From contig JAJDZD010000031.1 of the NCBI GenBank assembly GCA_022824865.1, forward strand, positions 1-39,265: 39,265 nucleotides of DNA, read 5' to 3'. The DNA comes from Chloroflexota bacterium. GTDB taxonomy: Bacteria > Chloroflexota > UBA11872. How positions within the stretch are numbered: position 1 is the first letter of the stretch; each line of letters opens with the position of its first letter. Under the pieces are notes generated by a model. That model did not search any database. It worked only from the letters and a program-made list of their open reading frames with translations, and was not told the DNA's origin. Positions 22,293 to 30,809 of this stretch are shown here, piece by piece. The translations under genes were made by a program, and so were the position numbers.

Positions 22293-23321
22293 CTACGCGA
22301 CCTCTTCCTCGACATCGGTCTCTCCGCAGATGTCCATCAGGGTGTGGTGGACGGCTCGGTCGTGGGCGTAGCTGAAGCGGGGTTCGTGATCGCCGCGGAT
22401 GCAGGCCACGAAGTGCTCGACGTCGTCGCGGAACGGCGCTTCGCGTCCGCTGCCGTAGACCTTCCAGCCGTCCGCGCCGGTTCCAGGTCCGCCGCGGTGA
22501 ATCGCTACGGCCGGCGCGCGGTCACCAATGGATGCCCAAGGAGAGACGATGGCCTGAGCCTCGGAGCCGTAGACCTCGAAACTGCGCGGGCGAACCTGCT
22601 CGGTCTCGAGGTGGCTGGCTTCCAGGGTGGCGATAGCGCTTGGATACTCCAGCACGACAGTTGCATTGTCGATGTAGCCCGAGTCGGTGAAGCGGTCGCA
22701 GCGCAAGAACGAGTGGACTTTGGCAGGCGTCCCCAGCACGGCCATTGCCATGTCCAGCGCATGGGAACCAAGGTTGTAAAAGATGCCACCGTTGAAGTAG
22801 CGGTCGCGGCCCAGGTAGGTGTCGGCCGAGGGGTGATAGAAGCTGCACATGTGCGAGCGCACGCGGTAGATATCGCCGAATTCGCCGCGATCCACCATGT
22901 CCAGCACGCGGCGGAAGTGCGGCGTCAGCCGGTTGTTGAAACCCATCTGGAAGAGCAGTCCGGACGACTCGGCCAGACCAGTCAGTTCGTCTACGTGAGC
23001 ATGAGTCCAGCCGCAGGCCTTTTCCATCAGGAGGTGCTTACCGGCCTGTAGCGCACGGCGGGCATAGGAGGGGTTTTGGCGCTCGGCGCCGCCTATGACG
23101 ATTCCGAGCACCGACGAGTCGTCCAGCAGGCGGTCGATGTCGTCCAGGTAGGGAACCCCTGCTGAGTTGGGCTCGGCTTCGTTTGCTGCGCGAGTGGCAG
23201 AGCACGGCTCGTAGACGCCAGCAAGGTCGATTTCCGAGAGATCGCGCAGCCAGCGCAACTTGCCCGCGGCGTGACCGTGCTGCGCCCCGAGCACTCCAAG
23301 ACGTACAGGCTGCTTGCTCAC
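22293..23321 (-). CDS. Gfo/Idh/MocA family oxidoreductase, LanC partner gene
   Basis: 342 residues. The ATG overlaps the LanC-like stop by four bases (ATGA). The N-terminus RLGVLGAQHGHAAGKLRWL has the GAQHGH loop, as in the protein at 1787-2800, which is therefore its closest relative in this window. The EKP motif reads LMEKACGWT (Lys kept, Pro lost). FNGGIFYNLGSHALDMAMAVLG has the conserved His and Asp, and FQMGFNNRLTPHFRRV follows. It is predicted to be an NAD(P)-dependent oxidoreductase of a polyol or sugar derivative. Its coupling to a LanC-like gene suggests that the substrate may be linked to a thioether or peptide, but that is speculation. Confidence 0.92.
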   Translation of the reverse strand: MSKQPVRLGVLGAQHGHAAGKLRWLRDLSEIDLAGVYEPCSATRAANEAEPNSAGVPYLDDIDRLLDDSSVLGIVIGGAERQNPSYARRALQAGKHLLMEKACGWTHAHVDELTGLAESSGLLFQMGFNNRLTPHFRRVLDMVDRGEFGDIYRVRSHMCSFYHPSADTYLGRDRYFNGGIFYNLGSHALDMAMAVLGTPAKVHSFLRCDRFTDSGYIDNATVVLEYPSAIATLEASHLETEQVRPRSFEVYGSEAQAIVSPWASIGDRAPAVAIHRGGPGTGADGWKVYGSGREAPFRDDVEHFVACIRGDHEPRFSYAHDRAVHHTLMDICGETDVEEEVA

Positions 23322-24529
23322 GTTGGACGCTCCTCCGTGGAATGCGGTCGGACCATGAGCGGCATTTGCACCTCGGCGGGTCGTGCGAGCCGCAGGAAAA
23401 AGTGCCCGAGCCCGGCCGACCCAAGCATGAAATCCGGACTGTAGTTGCCCGGCTCGTCACCCATCCATCGCACCTCGCCGTCATGCTCTTCTCGATAGGC
23501 GAGCGCCTGGTCCCCAAAAGCGCGCGCGTGAGCCAGCCAATGATCGTCTCCTGTCACTCGGGCAAGTTCGATGAACAGCTCGGCGTTGCCGGCCAAGCCA
23601 TGGCATTGGCTGGGGTTGTTGCGGACGTCACCGGCGGCGAGGGTGGCGTGGGCGCAGCGCTCGGCGAAGCGGCGCAATTCATCGTCGTCGAGAATCTCCG
23701 CCGCGCGGGCGGCGGCCAGCCCAATGCCCGGCGCCCCGTGGCACCACTGCACACGCGGACGGTGCGGATCGCCCGGCCAGCGATTCCAGCAGATACCGCG
23801 ATCGTCTTCCAGCGCGACCGCCTCGATCCAGTTCCAGGCGTCGTACACGAGATCCTTGATCGAATTGTCGCCGGTAAACCGCCAGAGCTCCGCCAGCGCA
23901 TAGGCGATGCCACTGGCACCGTGGACGAACCCGGCGCTGAAGCGGCGCTGCCCGTCCCGTAGCCAGTCCCAGCGCGCGCCTTCCGCGTCGCGTTCAACCG
24001 TCTGGACAATGTGGTTACCGGCGCGCACCGCGGCATCCAGCACGCTCTGATCGCTCGTGGCCTGGTACAGGCGCAGGAGAAATATCACGCTGCCGGCCGA
24101 CCCGCTCAATACGTGCGCGTCCGGCCACTTGGCGCGGGCCACCGCACGGCCACGCGCCTGCGCGTCCCTCAGCCAGCGTTCGCGTCCGGTGGTCTCGTAC
24201 AGGTGCAGGCACATCTGGCCGTGGCCCGACATGCCGAAGTACAAGCCGGCGTCGCCGTTTGGATCCCGGAGGTCGGCCTTGGATTGACCCTCTACCCACA
24301 TCGCCGCCGCTTCAGCCACTTCACGGGCCTTCGGATCGCCGGTGACCCGAAACAGATCGGCGAATAGAAACACCACGCCGGTCGTGCCGCCAAAGACGGC
24401 GGTGGAGTATTGCGACTTTCCGGTGTAGCTGCGCGTCTCCCAGCGCGCCCCGCCGACGGCGGGGCGCGCCATCGCGGCAATGCTGGAGGCCACGCTCTGG
24501 GCAGCAGCCAGGAATCGGTCGTCAGACAT
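23318..24529 (-). CDS. Stand-alone LanC-like protein (lanthionine synthetase C family)
   Basis: 403 residues, about the length of LanC. Seven repeats with Gly-rich turns mark the alpha/alpha toroid: FGGTTG (46-51), YFGMSGHG (97-104), LSGSAGS (141-147), FVHGASGIA (201-209), WCHGAPGIG (262-270), CHGLAGNAE (309-317) and MLGSAGLG (368-375). Zinc ligands Cys263, Cys309 and His310 are intact, and His203 matches the catalytic His of NisC. LanC joins Cys thiols to dehydroamino acids; eukaryotic LanC-like proteins add glutathione to dehydroamino acids. No LanB dehydratase, LanM, transporter or precursor peptide is in the window. It heads a two-gene operon with a Gfo/Idh/MocA gene and diverges from a class III aminotransferase. 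A thiol-addition role outside lantibiotics is inferred; a sugar-binding or epimerase-like toroid role is the alternative. Confidence 0.88.
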   Translation of the reverse strand: MSDDRFLAAAQSVASSIAAMARPAVGGARWETRSYTGKSQYSTAVFGGTTGVVFLFADLFRVTGDPKAREVAEAAAMWVEGQSKADLRDPNGDAGLYFGMSGHGQMCLHLYETTGRERWLRDAQARGRAVARAKWPDAHVLSGSAGSVIFLLRLYQATSDQSVLDAAVRAGNHIVQTVERDAEGARWDWLRDGQRRFSAGFVHGASGIAYALAELWRFTGDNSIKDLVYDAWNWIEAVALEDDRGICWNRWPGDPHRPRVQWCHGAPGIGLAAARAAEILDDDELRRFAERCAHATLAAGDVRNNPSQCHGLAGNAELFIELARVTGDDHWLAHARAFGDQALAYREEHDGEVRWMGDEPGNYSPDFMLGSAGLGHFFLRLARPAEVQMPLMVRPHSTEERPT

Positions 24530-24607
24530 TGCGATTCAGGAAGCTGCGAGCGGCCTCACGGTACCCGATCAAGTTTGGCGGGGCGCGACAAGCGGGCGCG
24601 GGGCACG

Positions 24608-24613
24608 TAGTCT
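24608..24613 (+). promoter_or_regulatory. Candidate -10 element (TAGTCT) of class III aminotransferase operon
   Basis: TAGTCT lies 30 bases before the ATG at 24644, in the 114-base divergent gap with the LanC-like gene. On the minus strand TACCGT (24558-24563) may be the matching element for that gene. No -35 recognised on either strand. Confidence 0.38.
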
Positions 24614-24643
24614 CAGCCAATGACGCGGGGGACCGAGGCACCA

Positions 24644-26026
24644 ATGCAAGACGTGAAGCTGCCGGACACGCCTATCACGGATACCTATCCGGGCCTGAAC
24701 AACCTGGTTGTCGACTTCAACCAGATGAAGAGTTTCATGGACGACCCGCTGGTCCTCGTCGAGGGCGACGGCGTTCGGGTTCGCGACCACACGGGGCAGT
24801 GGTACATCGACGGACTGGCCGGCGTCGCGGCAGTTCAAGTCGGCCATCGCAACCAGGGAATCATCGACGCAATGACCGCGCAGCTGAATCGAATTGCGCT
24901 CACCCTGCCGCTCTACGCAGCGTCGGAGCCGGCCATTGCGCTGGCGGAGCGGCTGGCTGAGATAACGCCGGAGCCGCTGAACCACGTGAAGTTCACCAGC
25001 GGCGGCTCAGAGGCCAACGAGACAGCCTTCAAGCTCGCGCGGCAGTTTCATGCGCAAACGGGCAACCCGGGCAAGTACAAGATCATCTCGCGCTACAAGA
25101 GCTACCACGGCGCCACCATGGGCGCGTTGGCCGCCAGCGGTGGCGCGTCACGCAAGCTGCCTTACGAGCCGTTTCCGACCGGCTTCGTGCACGTCCTCCC
25201 GCCGGACGGGTATCGCTCCCCGTTTGGGCCCGATGAAGTGGAGAGCGCAATCCGTTGCGCCGAACTCGTAGACCACGTCATCGTGGGCGAGGGTCCGGAA
25301 ACGGTCGCCGCGCTGATTGCGGATCCCGTTGTGATGTCAGCCGAGGGCTTGATCGCGCCACCGATCGAGTACTTCAAGATCCTGCGTGAGGTCTGCGATC
25401 GCCACAACGTGCTGCTGATCTTCGACGAGATCATCACGGGCTTTGGTCGACTCGGCGAGCTGTTTGCGGCGGACGTGTACGACACGTGCCCCGACATCAT
25501 GTCGGTCGGCAAGGGCATCAGTGGCGGGTACGCGGCCCTGGCTGCTGTGATGATGACCGAGCGCGTTGCCAGCGCGTTCTGGGGCGAACTCGGCGACGGC
25601 GTGCACTTCAACGCCGGCCACACCTACTCCGGGAACCCGGTTGCCTGCGCGGCGGGACTGGAAGCCGTTCGGCAGATCGTGGAGGGCGGCGCGCTCGACA
25701 ACGGCCGCAAACGCGGCCGGCAGCTCCGGGCCGGTATGGATGAGTTGATGTCTCGATATGAGCAAATCGGACGTGTGGCCGGAATCGGCATGTTGCAGGG
25801 CGTGGAGTTCGTGAGCGATCGGGCCACGCGCTCGCCCTATCCCGACCACAACCTGCTCTGCCGCGCGGTGGGCCGAACCGCCAGAAGCAATGGCCTGATC
25901 GGGCGCATGGGGGACCACACGTATGTCCTGGCGCCACCGCTCACCTCAACGAAGGAAGAGATTGACGAAATGCTGGACATCCTCGACGCGTCGATCGCGG
26001 AGACCCTGGAAACCTTCGAGGAGTGA
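24644..26026 (+). CDS. Class III PLP-dependent aminotransferase
   Basis: 460 residues from the ATG at 24644 (GAGG upstream); an ATG eight codons earlier has no ribosome site. All class III marks are present: FTSGGSEANETAFKLAR (117-133), YKSYHGATMGALAASGG (151-167), LLIFDEIITGFGRLGE with Asp261 that binds the PLP nitrogen, and SVGKGISGGYAALA with the Schiff-base Lys290, then GHTYSGNPVACAAG. Close relatives transfer amino groups from or to omega-amino acids, beta-alanine, taurine or pyruvate. Its stop overlaps the methyltransferase start (GTGA). The substrate is not deducible, but a terminal-amine keto acid is more likely than a keto sugar. Confidence 0.93.
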   Translation: MQDVKLPDTPITDTYPGLNNLVVDFNQMKSFMDDPLVLVEGDGVRVRDHTGQWYIDGLAGVAAVQVGHRNQGIIDAMTAQLNRIALTLPLYAASEPAIALAERLAEITPEPLNHVKFTSGGSEANETAFKLARQFHAQTGNPGKYKIISRYKSYHGATMGALAASGGASRKLPYEPFPTGFVHVLPPDGYRSPFGPDEVESAIRCAELVDHVIVGEGPETVAALIADPVVMSAEGLIAPPIEYFKILREVCDRHNVLLIFDEIITGFGRLGELFAADVYDTCPDIMSVGKGISGGYAALAAVMMTERVASAFWGELGDGVHFNAGHTYSGNPVACAAGLEAVRQIVEGGALDNGRKRGRQLRAGMDELMSRYEQIGRVAGIGMLQGVEFVSDRATRSPYPDHNLLCRAVGRTARSNGLIGRMGDHTYVLAPPLTSTKEEIDEMLDILDASIAETLETFEE

Positions 26027-26763
26027 GCCAGGCGGCGTTCGACGACCGCGTAGCCGCATATGCGCAGTCGGCGAGCCATCGCGAAGGCCCGACCCTGGAC
26101 CTCACGCGCGAGTTGGCACAGGCGCGTCCTGGCGATCTGGTTCTTGACGTGAGCACGGGCACCGGCTTTACCGCCCATGCCCTGGCCGAGACTCACGCTC
26201 GCGTGGTGGCGGCGGACATCGCCCCCAACATGCTGCGGCACACACGCGCCACATCGCCCACGGACCTCCAAGTCGTTCAGACCGACACGCACGCGCTGGC
26301 GTTCGGCGAGCAAACGTTCGACGTCGTCACCTGCCGCCATGCCTTTCATCACTATCTCAGCGGCGACCTCGCCATGTCGGAAATGGCCCGCGTGGTTCGG
26401 ACCGGCGGACGGGTGGTGATCGCCGACACGATCTCACCTGACGATGCCGAAGTGGCCGAGACCATGCACGCAATTGAACTCGCGCGCGATCCCTCCCACG
26501 TCTGCAATCGCTACGCGGCCCAAGTGCTCCAGTTGATGACTGGAGCCGGGCTTGTCGTTGAGCACACCGTTCACACGCGCACCGAGCAGGACTTTGATTC
26601 CTGGTGCAGCCGAACGGGCGTATCCGACGAGCTTCGATGCCAGCTTTGGGGTGAATTCAACGGCAGCGAAAAGGTCCGCGAAGCCTTCAACGTGCGCGAG
26701 ACGGCGGGCTCGCGCCGCTTCGATTGGCCGGTGCTGGTCGCGGCCGGGGTGCGGCGCGCCTAG
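26023..26763 (+). CDS. SAM-dependent class I methyltransferase (UbiE/Methyltransf_11 type)
   Basis: 246 residues from a GTG that overlaps the aminotransferase stop by four bases. Motif I is LVLDVSTGTGFTA (39-51), with Asp-Val-Ser in place of Asp-Leu-Gly. Motif II Asp is in VVAADIAPNML, motif III is LAFGEQTFDVVTCRHAFHHYL (near 105), and ARVVRTGGRVVIADTISP follows. The family methylates small molecules on C, N or O. Coupling to the class III aminotransferase suggests they act on the same metabolite. The product is unknown; the class call is firm. Confidence 0.9.
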   Translation: MSQAAFDDRVAAYAQSASHREGPTLDLTRELAQARPGDLVLDVSTGTGFTAHALAETHARVVAADIAPNMLRHTRATSPTDLQVVQTDTHALAFGEQTFDVVTCRHAFHHYLSGDLAMSEMARVVRTGGRVVIADTISPDDAEVAETMHAIELARDPSHVCNRYAAQVLQLMTGAGLVVEHTVHTRTEQDFDSWCSRTGVSDELRCQLWGEFNGSEKVREAFNVRETAGSRRFDWPVLVAAGVRRA

Positions 26764-26770
26764 CCTCCGA

Positions 26771-26776
26771 TACGAT
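26771..26776 (+). promoter_or_regulatory. Candidate -10 element (TACGAT) upstream of degenerate Gfo/Idh/MocA gene
   Basis: TACGAT lies 32 bases before the ATG at 26809, within the 45-base gap after the methyltransferase, so the gene may have its own promoter in addition to read-through. Confidence 0.35.
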
Positions 26777-26808
26777 ACGGCTGGAGTCGGGCTCCGGGGG
26801 ACGATGAC

Positions 26809-28098
26809 ATGGCAACGGCACCGCTGAGAGTTGGCTTTGTAGGTTGCGGCGGAATCTCGCGCCTTTATACAGACATCTATCTCGGGCTCCACGAATTGGC
26901 GCAAGTCGTCGCGGTAGCGGATCTAGTCCCAGAGCTGGCACGCGATCGGGCTGAGGGGCTGACGCACGGCTATCGAGCCGAAGCCGCGCGCCAGCACGCC
27001 ATTGCTACGGGCGCCCGCAGCGAAGCCGAGCGAGACGACGCGCTGGCCAAGGCCGAGTCGGCCGAAGACGCCGCCTCGAATTCAATCCAGCAGTTTTCGA
27101 GTCATACCGAACTTCTGGCCGGGGCCGACGTGGACGCCATCGTGCTACTTACGGCGCCTTCAGTACGAGGCGGGCCGACGGTCGAGGCCGCCGCCCAAGG
27201 CGTCCACGTCTTCACGCAGGGGCCGATGGCTCGCAGCGTGGAGGAAGCCGACGCCATGCTTGAAGCGGCGGACGCGTCAGGCATCAAACTGCATGTGCAG
27301 GTCGGCTCGCGTTACAGCCGCGGCATGCGGCACGCCCAGCGAGCGGTCGCCAGCGGCCTGATGGGCCAGATGGCCATGGCCCGCGTGGAATTGAACCTCT
27401 TCCGACCGCAGTCGCCCTATTTCCGATCCACACATTGGCACGGAACCTGGGGTGGGGAGGGCGGAACGTCGGTGTTCCACCACGGGCGCTACATCATCGA
27501 TCCCTTTCTCTTCGTTGTCGGTTCGCCGATTGTTCAAGTGACCTCATATGCCGGCGCCATGCTTCGCTACATCGAGACCGATGACATGACGCTGTCGCTC
27601 GTGAAGTTCGCCAACGGCGCTCGTGGCCTGGTGCAGTCTTCGCTGCTCCATCACAACAACCCGCTCAACCCGACTTATCGGATCGAGGTGATTGGGAGCG
27701 AGGCATCGATGGTTCTGCACCAGGAGTACTCGCCGCCCAGCGCGCCTGCAGTGATGCTCGGCTCGCGCGAGAACGGCTGGGAAGCCACCGTGAGGTTTGG
27801 GTCAAATCACGACCCGTCCCTGGTTCAGCGGCTGGAGACGCTGGAAGCCGAGGTGTCGGACGCACCTGTGCGCGCCACCGAGATGTACCAGAGCCAGATC
27901 TGGTTGGAGTCGATCCTGGGCGATTCGTCCACGCCGGCGCCCCTGCGCGTGCCCCATCACCACGCCGAGTTCACGCGCGCTGTGTATAAATCTCAGGAAA
28001 CCGGCACGACCGTCTCGCTGCCACTAGCCAAGGACGACCCCTTCTACACCTTCGAAGGTCGCCTGAGCCACGGTCGCACGATCCCCGAGGACGACTAA
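26809..28098 (+). CDS. Gfo/Idh/MocA family protein lacking the catalytic Lys and His
   Basis: 429 residues. The nucleotide site is intact (VGFVGCGGISRLYTD), so NAD(P) binding is expected. Two features are odd. An Ala/Glu/Arg-rich insert of about 45 residues (roughly 50-95, with HAIATGARSEAERDDALAKA) sits between strand 2 and the HTELLAGADVDAIVLLT strand and could form a coiled coil. The EKP motif reads FTQGPMARS (no Lys), and the usual G-x-H-x-x-D segment reads FHHGRYIIDPFL, with Tyr at the expected His. VQVGSRYSRGMRH is otherwise canonical. It may be a non-catalytic partner or act on a different chemistry. It is the last plus-strand gene before the polysaccharide cluster. Confidence 0.88.
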   Translation: MATAPLRVGFVGCGGISRLYTDIYLGLHELAQVVAVADLVPELARDRAEGLTHGYRAEAARQHAIATGARSEAERDDALAKAESAEDAASNSIQQFSSHTELLAGADVDAIVLLTAPSVRGGPTVEAAAQGVHVFTQGPMARSVEEADAMLEAADASGIKLHVQVGSRYSRGMRHAQRAVASGLMGQMAMARVELNLFRPQSPYFRSTHWHGTWGGEGGTSVFHHGRYIIDPFLFVVGSPIVQVTSYAGAMLRYIETDDMTLSLVKFANGARGLVQSSLLHHNNPLNPTYRIEVIGSEASMVLHQEYSPPSAPAVMLGSRENGWEATVRFGSNHDPSLVQRLETLEAEVSDAPVRATEMYQSQIWLESILGDSSTPAPLRVPHHHAEFTRAVYKSQETGTTVSLPLAKDDPFYTFEGRLSHGRTIPEDD

Positions 28099-28232
28099 CC
28101 GACAGTTGGCTCACTTTGAGCGCGCATGAGGGGCGGATGCTGGTTGTCTGAGCCCATTCCCATTAGCTTCGATCCTCGTGACCGTGACTAAGGGTTGGGC
28201 TGCCTGAGCCGCGTTTTCGGGCGGACTTCCAG

Positions 28233-29648
28233 CTAATACGCACCCCGCCCGCGGGCGACCACCCAGAGGGTGCGCAGCAGAATGGTGAGGTCGAGCAACG
28301 GCGAGTAGTTCTGGATGTAGTAGAGGTCGTATTCGACGTTCTCATGGAGGGGAAGCTCGCTTCGACCGCTTACCTGCCACCAGCCGGTAATCCCGGGTAG
28401 CACCGCCAGACGCTGTCGCTGCCAGGACTCGTAGCGCTCGACGACCCAGGGAAGCTCGGGGCGCGGGCCAACCAGGCTCATTTCGCCGCGCAGCACGTTC
28501 CAAAGCTGGGGTAGCTCGTCCAGACTGGTTCGTCTCAGGAAGCGCCCGACGCGGGTCACCCGTGGATCGTTGAGTGGCTTGTAGACCGCGTTGACTGCGG
28601 CTCCGCCCTGCAGAGCGGCTTCCTGGCGGCTCTCGGCGTCCGGCACCATCGTGCGCAGCTTGAACATTGTGAACATTCGGCCGGTCTCGCCAACGCGCCG
28701 CTGGGCAAAAACGACCGGCCGTCCGCCGTCCAGGTAAACCGCCAGCGCCAGGACGGCGAGCAGCGGAGCCATCAACACAAGGGACACTCCGGCCAGGACA
28801 AGGTCGAACACTCGTTTCACGAAGCGGTCGAAGCCGGTGATGACGGGAGCCCGCACGCTGATCAAGGGGAGGCCCCACACGTCCTCGGCCATCGCGCGCC
28901 CAGCCGTGAGGTGGAACACGTCGGGGACCAGCCGGACTTTGACAGGAACGCTATCCAGCGCCACGACAATCTCGCGAATCCGCTCGTGGGCGTGCATTGG
29001 CAAGGCAACCAGCACGTCGTCCACCTCATAGCGCTCAATCAGATCCTCAAGCTCGTTACAGGCACCCAACACTCGGGCGTCGTGAATCCTCTCGCCAAGC
29101 TTGTCCGCATCGTCGTCGGCGAATCCGACGACTTGGAAACCTGACCACGGACGTTCCCTAATCATCGTTGCAACGCGTTCGCCGACGGGTCCGGCGCCGA
29201 CCACCAGGACCCGAGTAGCGCCGCGGCCGGAGATTCGGCGATTTCGCATCACGAGGTTGAGCAGCCAGCGCAGGTTTATGAGCAGCAGCGCGTCGAGCGC
29301 GATGAAGTAAAGAAACAGCAGTCGTGAAAGGAATTCGACCTTGAGGACGAAAAAGGCCGCAAAGAGAACGATGGTGGCAAAGATGATGGCCGGAATCAGT
29401 ACGCGGATTTCGTCCACGACCCGCAGCAGCCGCCGGTGATCGTAAAGGTGGACCATTCGGAAGAAGAATGCCCAGACGAATCCGACGACCACGTACTCGC
29501 GAATCGTTAGCCAGGAAAGAAGGTTGGCGTCGCCGGCGCCAATCGGCAGGGTGTGCCGAAGGATGTCGGCCAGATAGAGCGCCAGGAGCGTGAGCGCAAT
29601 GTCTATGACGGCCAGCGTGCCGCCGAAGAGGCGCGCGCGCTCTCTCAC
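28233..29648 (-). CDS. Polyprenyl-phosphate sugar-1-phosphate transferase (WbaP/WcaJ-like)
   Basis: 471 residues from the GTG at 29648, one base after the upstream stop and with GGGAG nine bases before it; a longer in-frame extension overlaps the neighbour. The first ~135 residues hold four membrane helices. A Rossmann-like CoA-binding-3 domain follows ([15 protein letters not shown], about 146-160). The C-terminal catalytic part has [10 protein letters not shown] (278), the FKLRTM motif (329-334), [13 protein letters not shown] (374-386) and SLVGPRP (391-397), the signature of bacterial sugar transferases that load the first sugar-1-phosphate onto undecaprenyl phosphate. It is the initiating enzyme of the cluster and the last gene of the minus-strand operon. 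Confidence 0.95.
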   Translation of the reverse strand: MRERARLFGGTLAVIDIALTLLALYLADILRHTLPIGAGDANLLSWLTIREYVVVGFVWAFFFRMVHLYDHRRLLRVVDEIRVLIPAIIFATIVLFAAFFVLKVEFLSRLLFLYFIALDALLLINLRWLLNLVMRNRRISGRGATRVLVVGAGPVGERVATMIRERPWSGFQVVGFADDDADKLGERIHDARVLGACNELEDLIERYEVDDVLVALPMHAHERIREIVVALDSVPVKVRLVPDVFHLTAGRAMAEDVWGLPLISVRAPVITGFDRFVKRVFDLVLAGVSLVLMAPLLAVLALAVYLDGGRPVVFAQRRVGETGRMFTMFKLRTMVPDAESRQEAALQGGAAVNAVYKPLNDPRVTRVGRFLRRTSLDELPQLWNVLRGEMSLVGPRPELPWVVERYESWQRQRLAVLPGITGWWQVSGRSELPLHENVEYDLYYIQNYSPLLDLTILLRTLWVVARGRGAY

Positions 29649-29649
29649 C

Positions 29650-30801
29650 TCAGCGTTCTCCCACCATTTCGCGGTATACGGCCTCCGTCGCGCGGGCCAT
29701 CGCACCGGCGTCGTGATACACCGCTACGGCCGCACAAGCATTCACTGCAAGCGTGCGAGCCTCGTCCGAGTGTGTCAACAAGCGCAGCGTTGCCGTGGCG
29801 GCGGCTGGAATGTCGCCAGGATCGACCAAGAGCCCGGTGCGACCGTGCTCAATCAGGTCGGTGGTACCGACGGCCCGAGCGGCGACAATTGGAACGCCCG
29901 CCGTCATGACTTCCATGATCGAGTAGGGCACGCCTTCCCAGCGGGCCATGTGCAAGTAAACGTCCAGAGCCGTTAATAGGGTCCGTGCGTTGGTAACAAA
30001 CCCGGGAAGCGCCGTCGCCTCGTGGACGCCCAGCGCACGAAGGCGAGCTTCCACCTGCGTGCGTAGTTCACCGTCGTTCGTCCAGAGAAACCGAGCATCG
30101 GGACGCTCTCGGTAGATCGCCGCAAACGTCTCGGCGATGTCAAACGGCGCCTTTTGCTCGGTGAAACGCGCAGTGGTTCCAACGATCGGCGCGTCAGCGG
30201 GCAGGTCGAGTCGTCGGCGGGCCTCTGCGCGCGGCTCAGGTTCGAACGGCGCGAAGGTGAGCGGGATTTTTCGAATCTTCCGAGGCGCCACGATTTCGCC
30301 GGCGACTTGCTTCTCGCCTTCGGACAGGGCGATGAGATTCGCGGTTACGCGTCCCAGCACCACTTCCAGCCATCGCAGCGGCGTGCGAGTAAGCCGTGAG
30401 TCGAAGTTGAGGAAGTAGAACCCATGCGGCGTGTGAACGGTTCGCACTTGAGGGAATAGGGCAGCCGCCACTCGACCAACCACACCCGCCTTTGTGCTGT
30501 GGGTATGCACGATGTCGTAACGCCCCTGGCGAAGCAGCTTCACGAGATCCCAGGTCGCCCGTAGATCGCGGATGGGTCGAATGGCTCGAACCATGGGCAC
30601 GACATGTATCTCAACCTGCAGCGCCGACATGTCGTCGAAGAACGAAGTATCTCCGCGAGGCTCGGAGCGCACACGGGGACACGCCACTTCAAACTCAAAC
30701 GACTTGCGATTAGCAGCCGCCGCCAAATCAAGCAGGTGACGCTTGGTGCCGCCAATCGTGGCCTCCATGACCTGGAGGACTCGAATCGGCCGGTCGGACA
30801 T
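29650..30801 (-). CDS. GT4-type glycosyltransferase
   Basis: 383 residues from the ATG at 30801, 8 bases after the epimerase stop (ribosome site weak). GT-B fold: N-terminal RVLQVMEATIGGTKRHLLDLA, HTHSTKAGVVGRVAA and TVHTPHGFYFLNFD; C-terminal IVGTTARFTEQKAPFDIAETF, VYLHMARWEGVPYSIMEVM (the E-x7-E nucleotide-sugar motif) and GTTDLIEHGRTGLLV. It is probably a retaining transferase that adds one sugar of the repeat unit from a UDP- or GDP-sugar. Donor and acceptor cannot be read from sequence. It couples to the sugar-phosphate transferase by a one-base gap. Confidence 0.93.
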   Translation of the reverse strand: MSDRPIRVLQVMEATIGGTKRHLLDLAAAANRKSFEFEVACPRVRSEPRGDTSFFDDMSALQVEIHVVPMVRAIRPIRDLRATWDLVKLLRQGRYDIVHTHSTKAGVVGRVAAALFPQVRTVHTPHGFYFLNFDSRLTRTPLRWLEVVLGRVTANLIALSEGEKQVAGEIVAPRKIRKIPLTFAPFEPEPRAEARRRLDLPADAPIVGTTARFTEQKAPFDIAETFAAIYRERPDARFLWTNDGELRTQVEARLRALGVHEATALPGFVTNARTLLTALDVYLHMARWEGVPYSIMEVMTAGVPIVAARAVGTTDLIEHGRTGLLVDPGDIPAAATATLRLLTHSDEARTLAVNACAAVAVYHDAGAMARATEAVYREMVGER

Positions 30802-30809
30802 CGGCTGCG

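Noticed and set aside
28099..28232. Bidirectional terminator between the degenerate Gfo/Idh/MocA gene and the polysaccharide cluster
   Set aside because: Only short CCGC/GCGG stems of about four pairs without a T-run; too weak to call.
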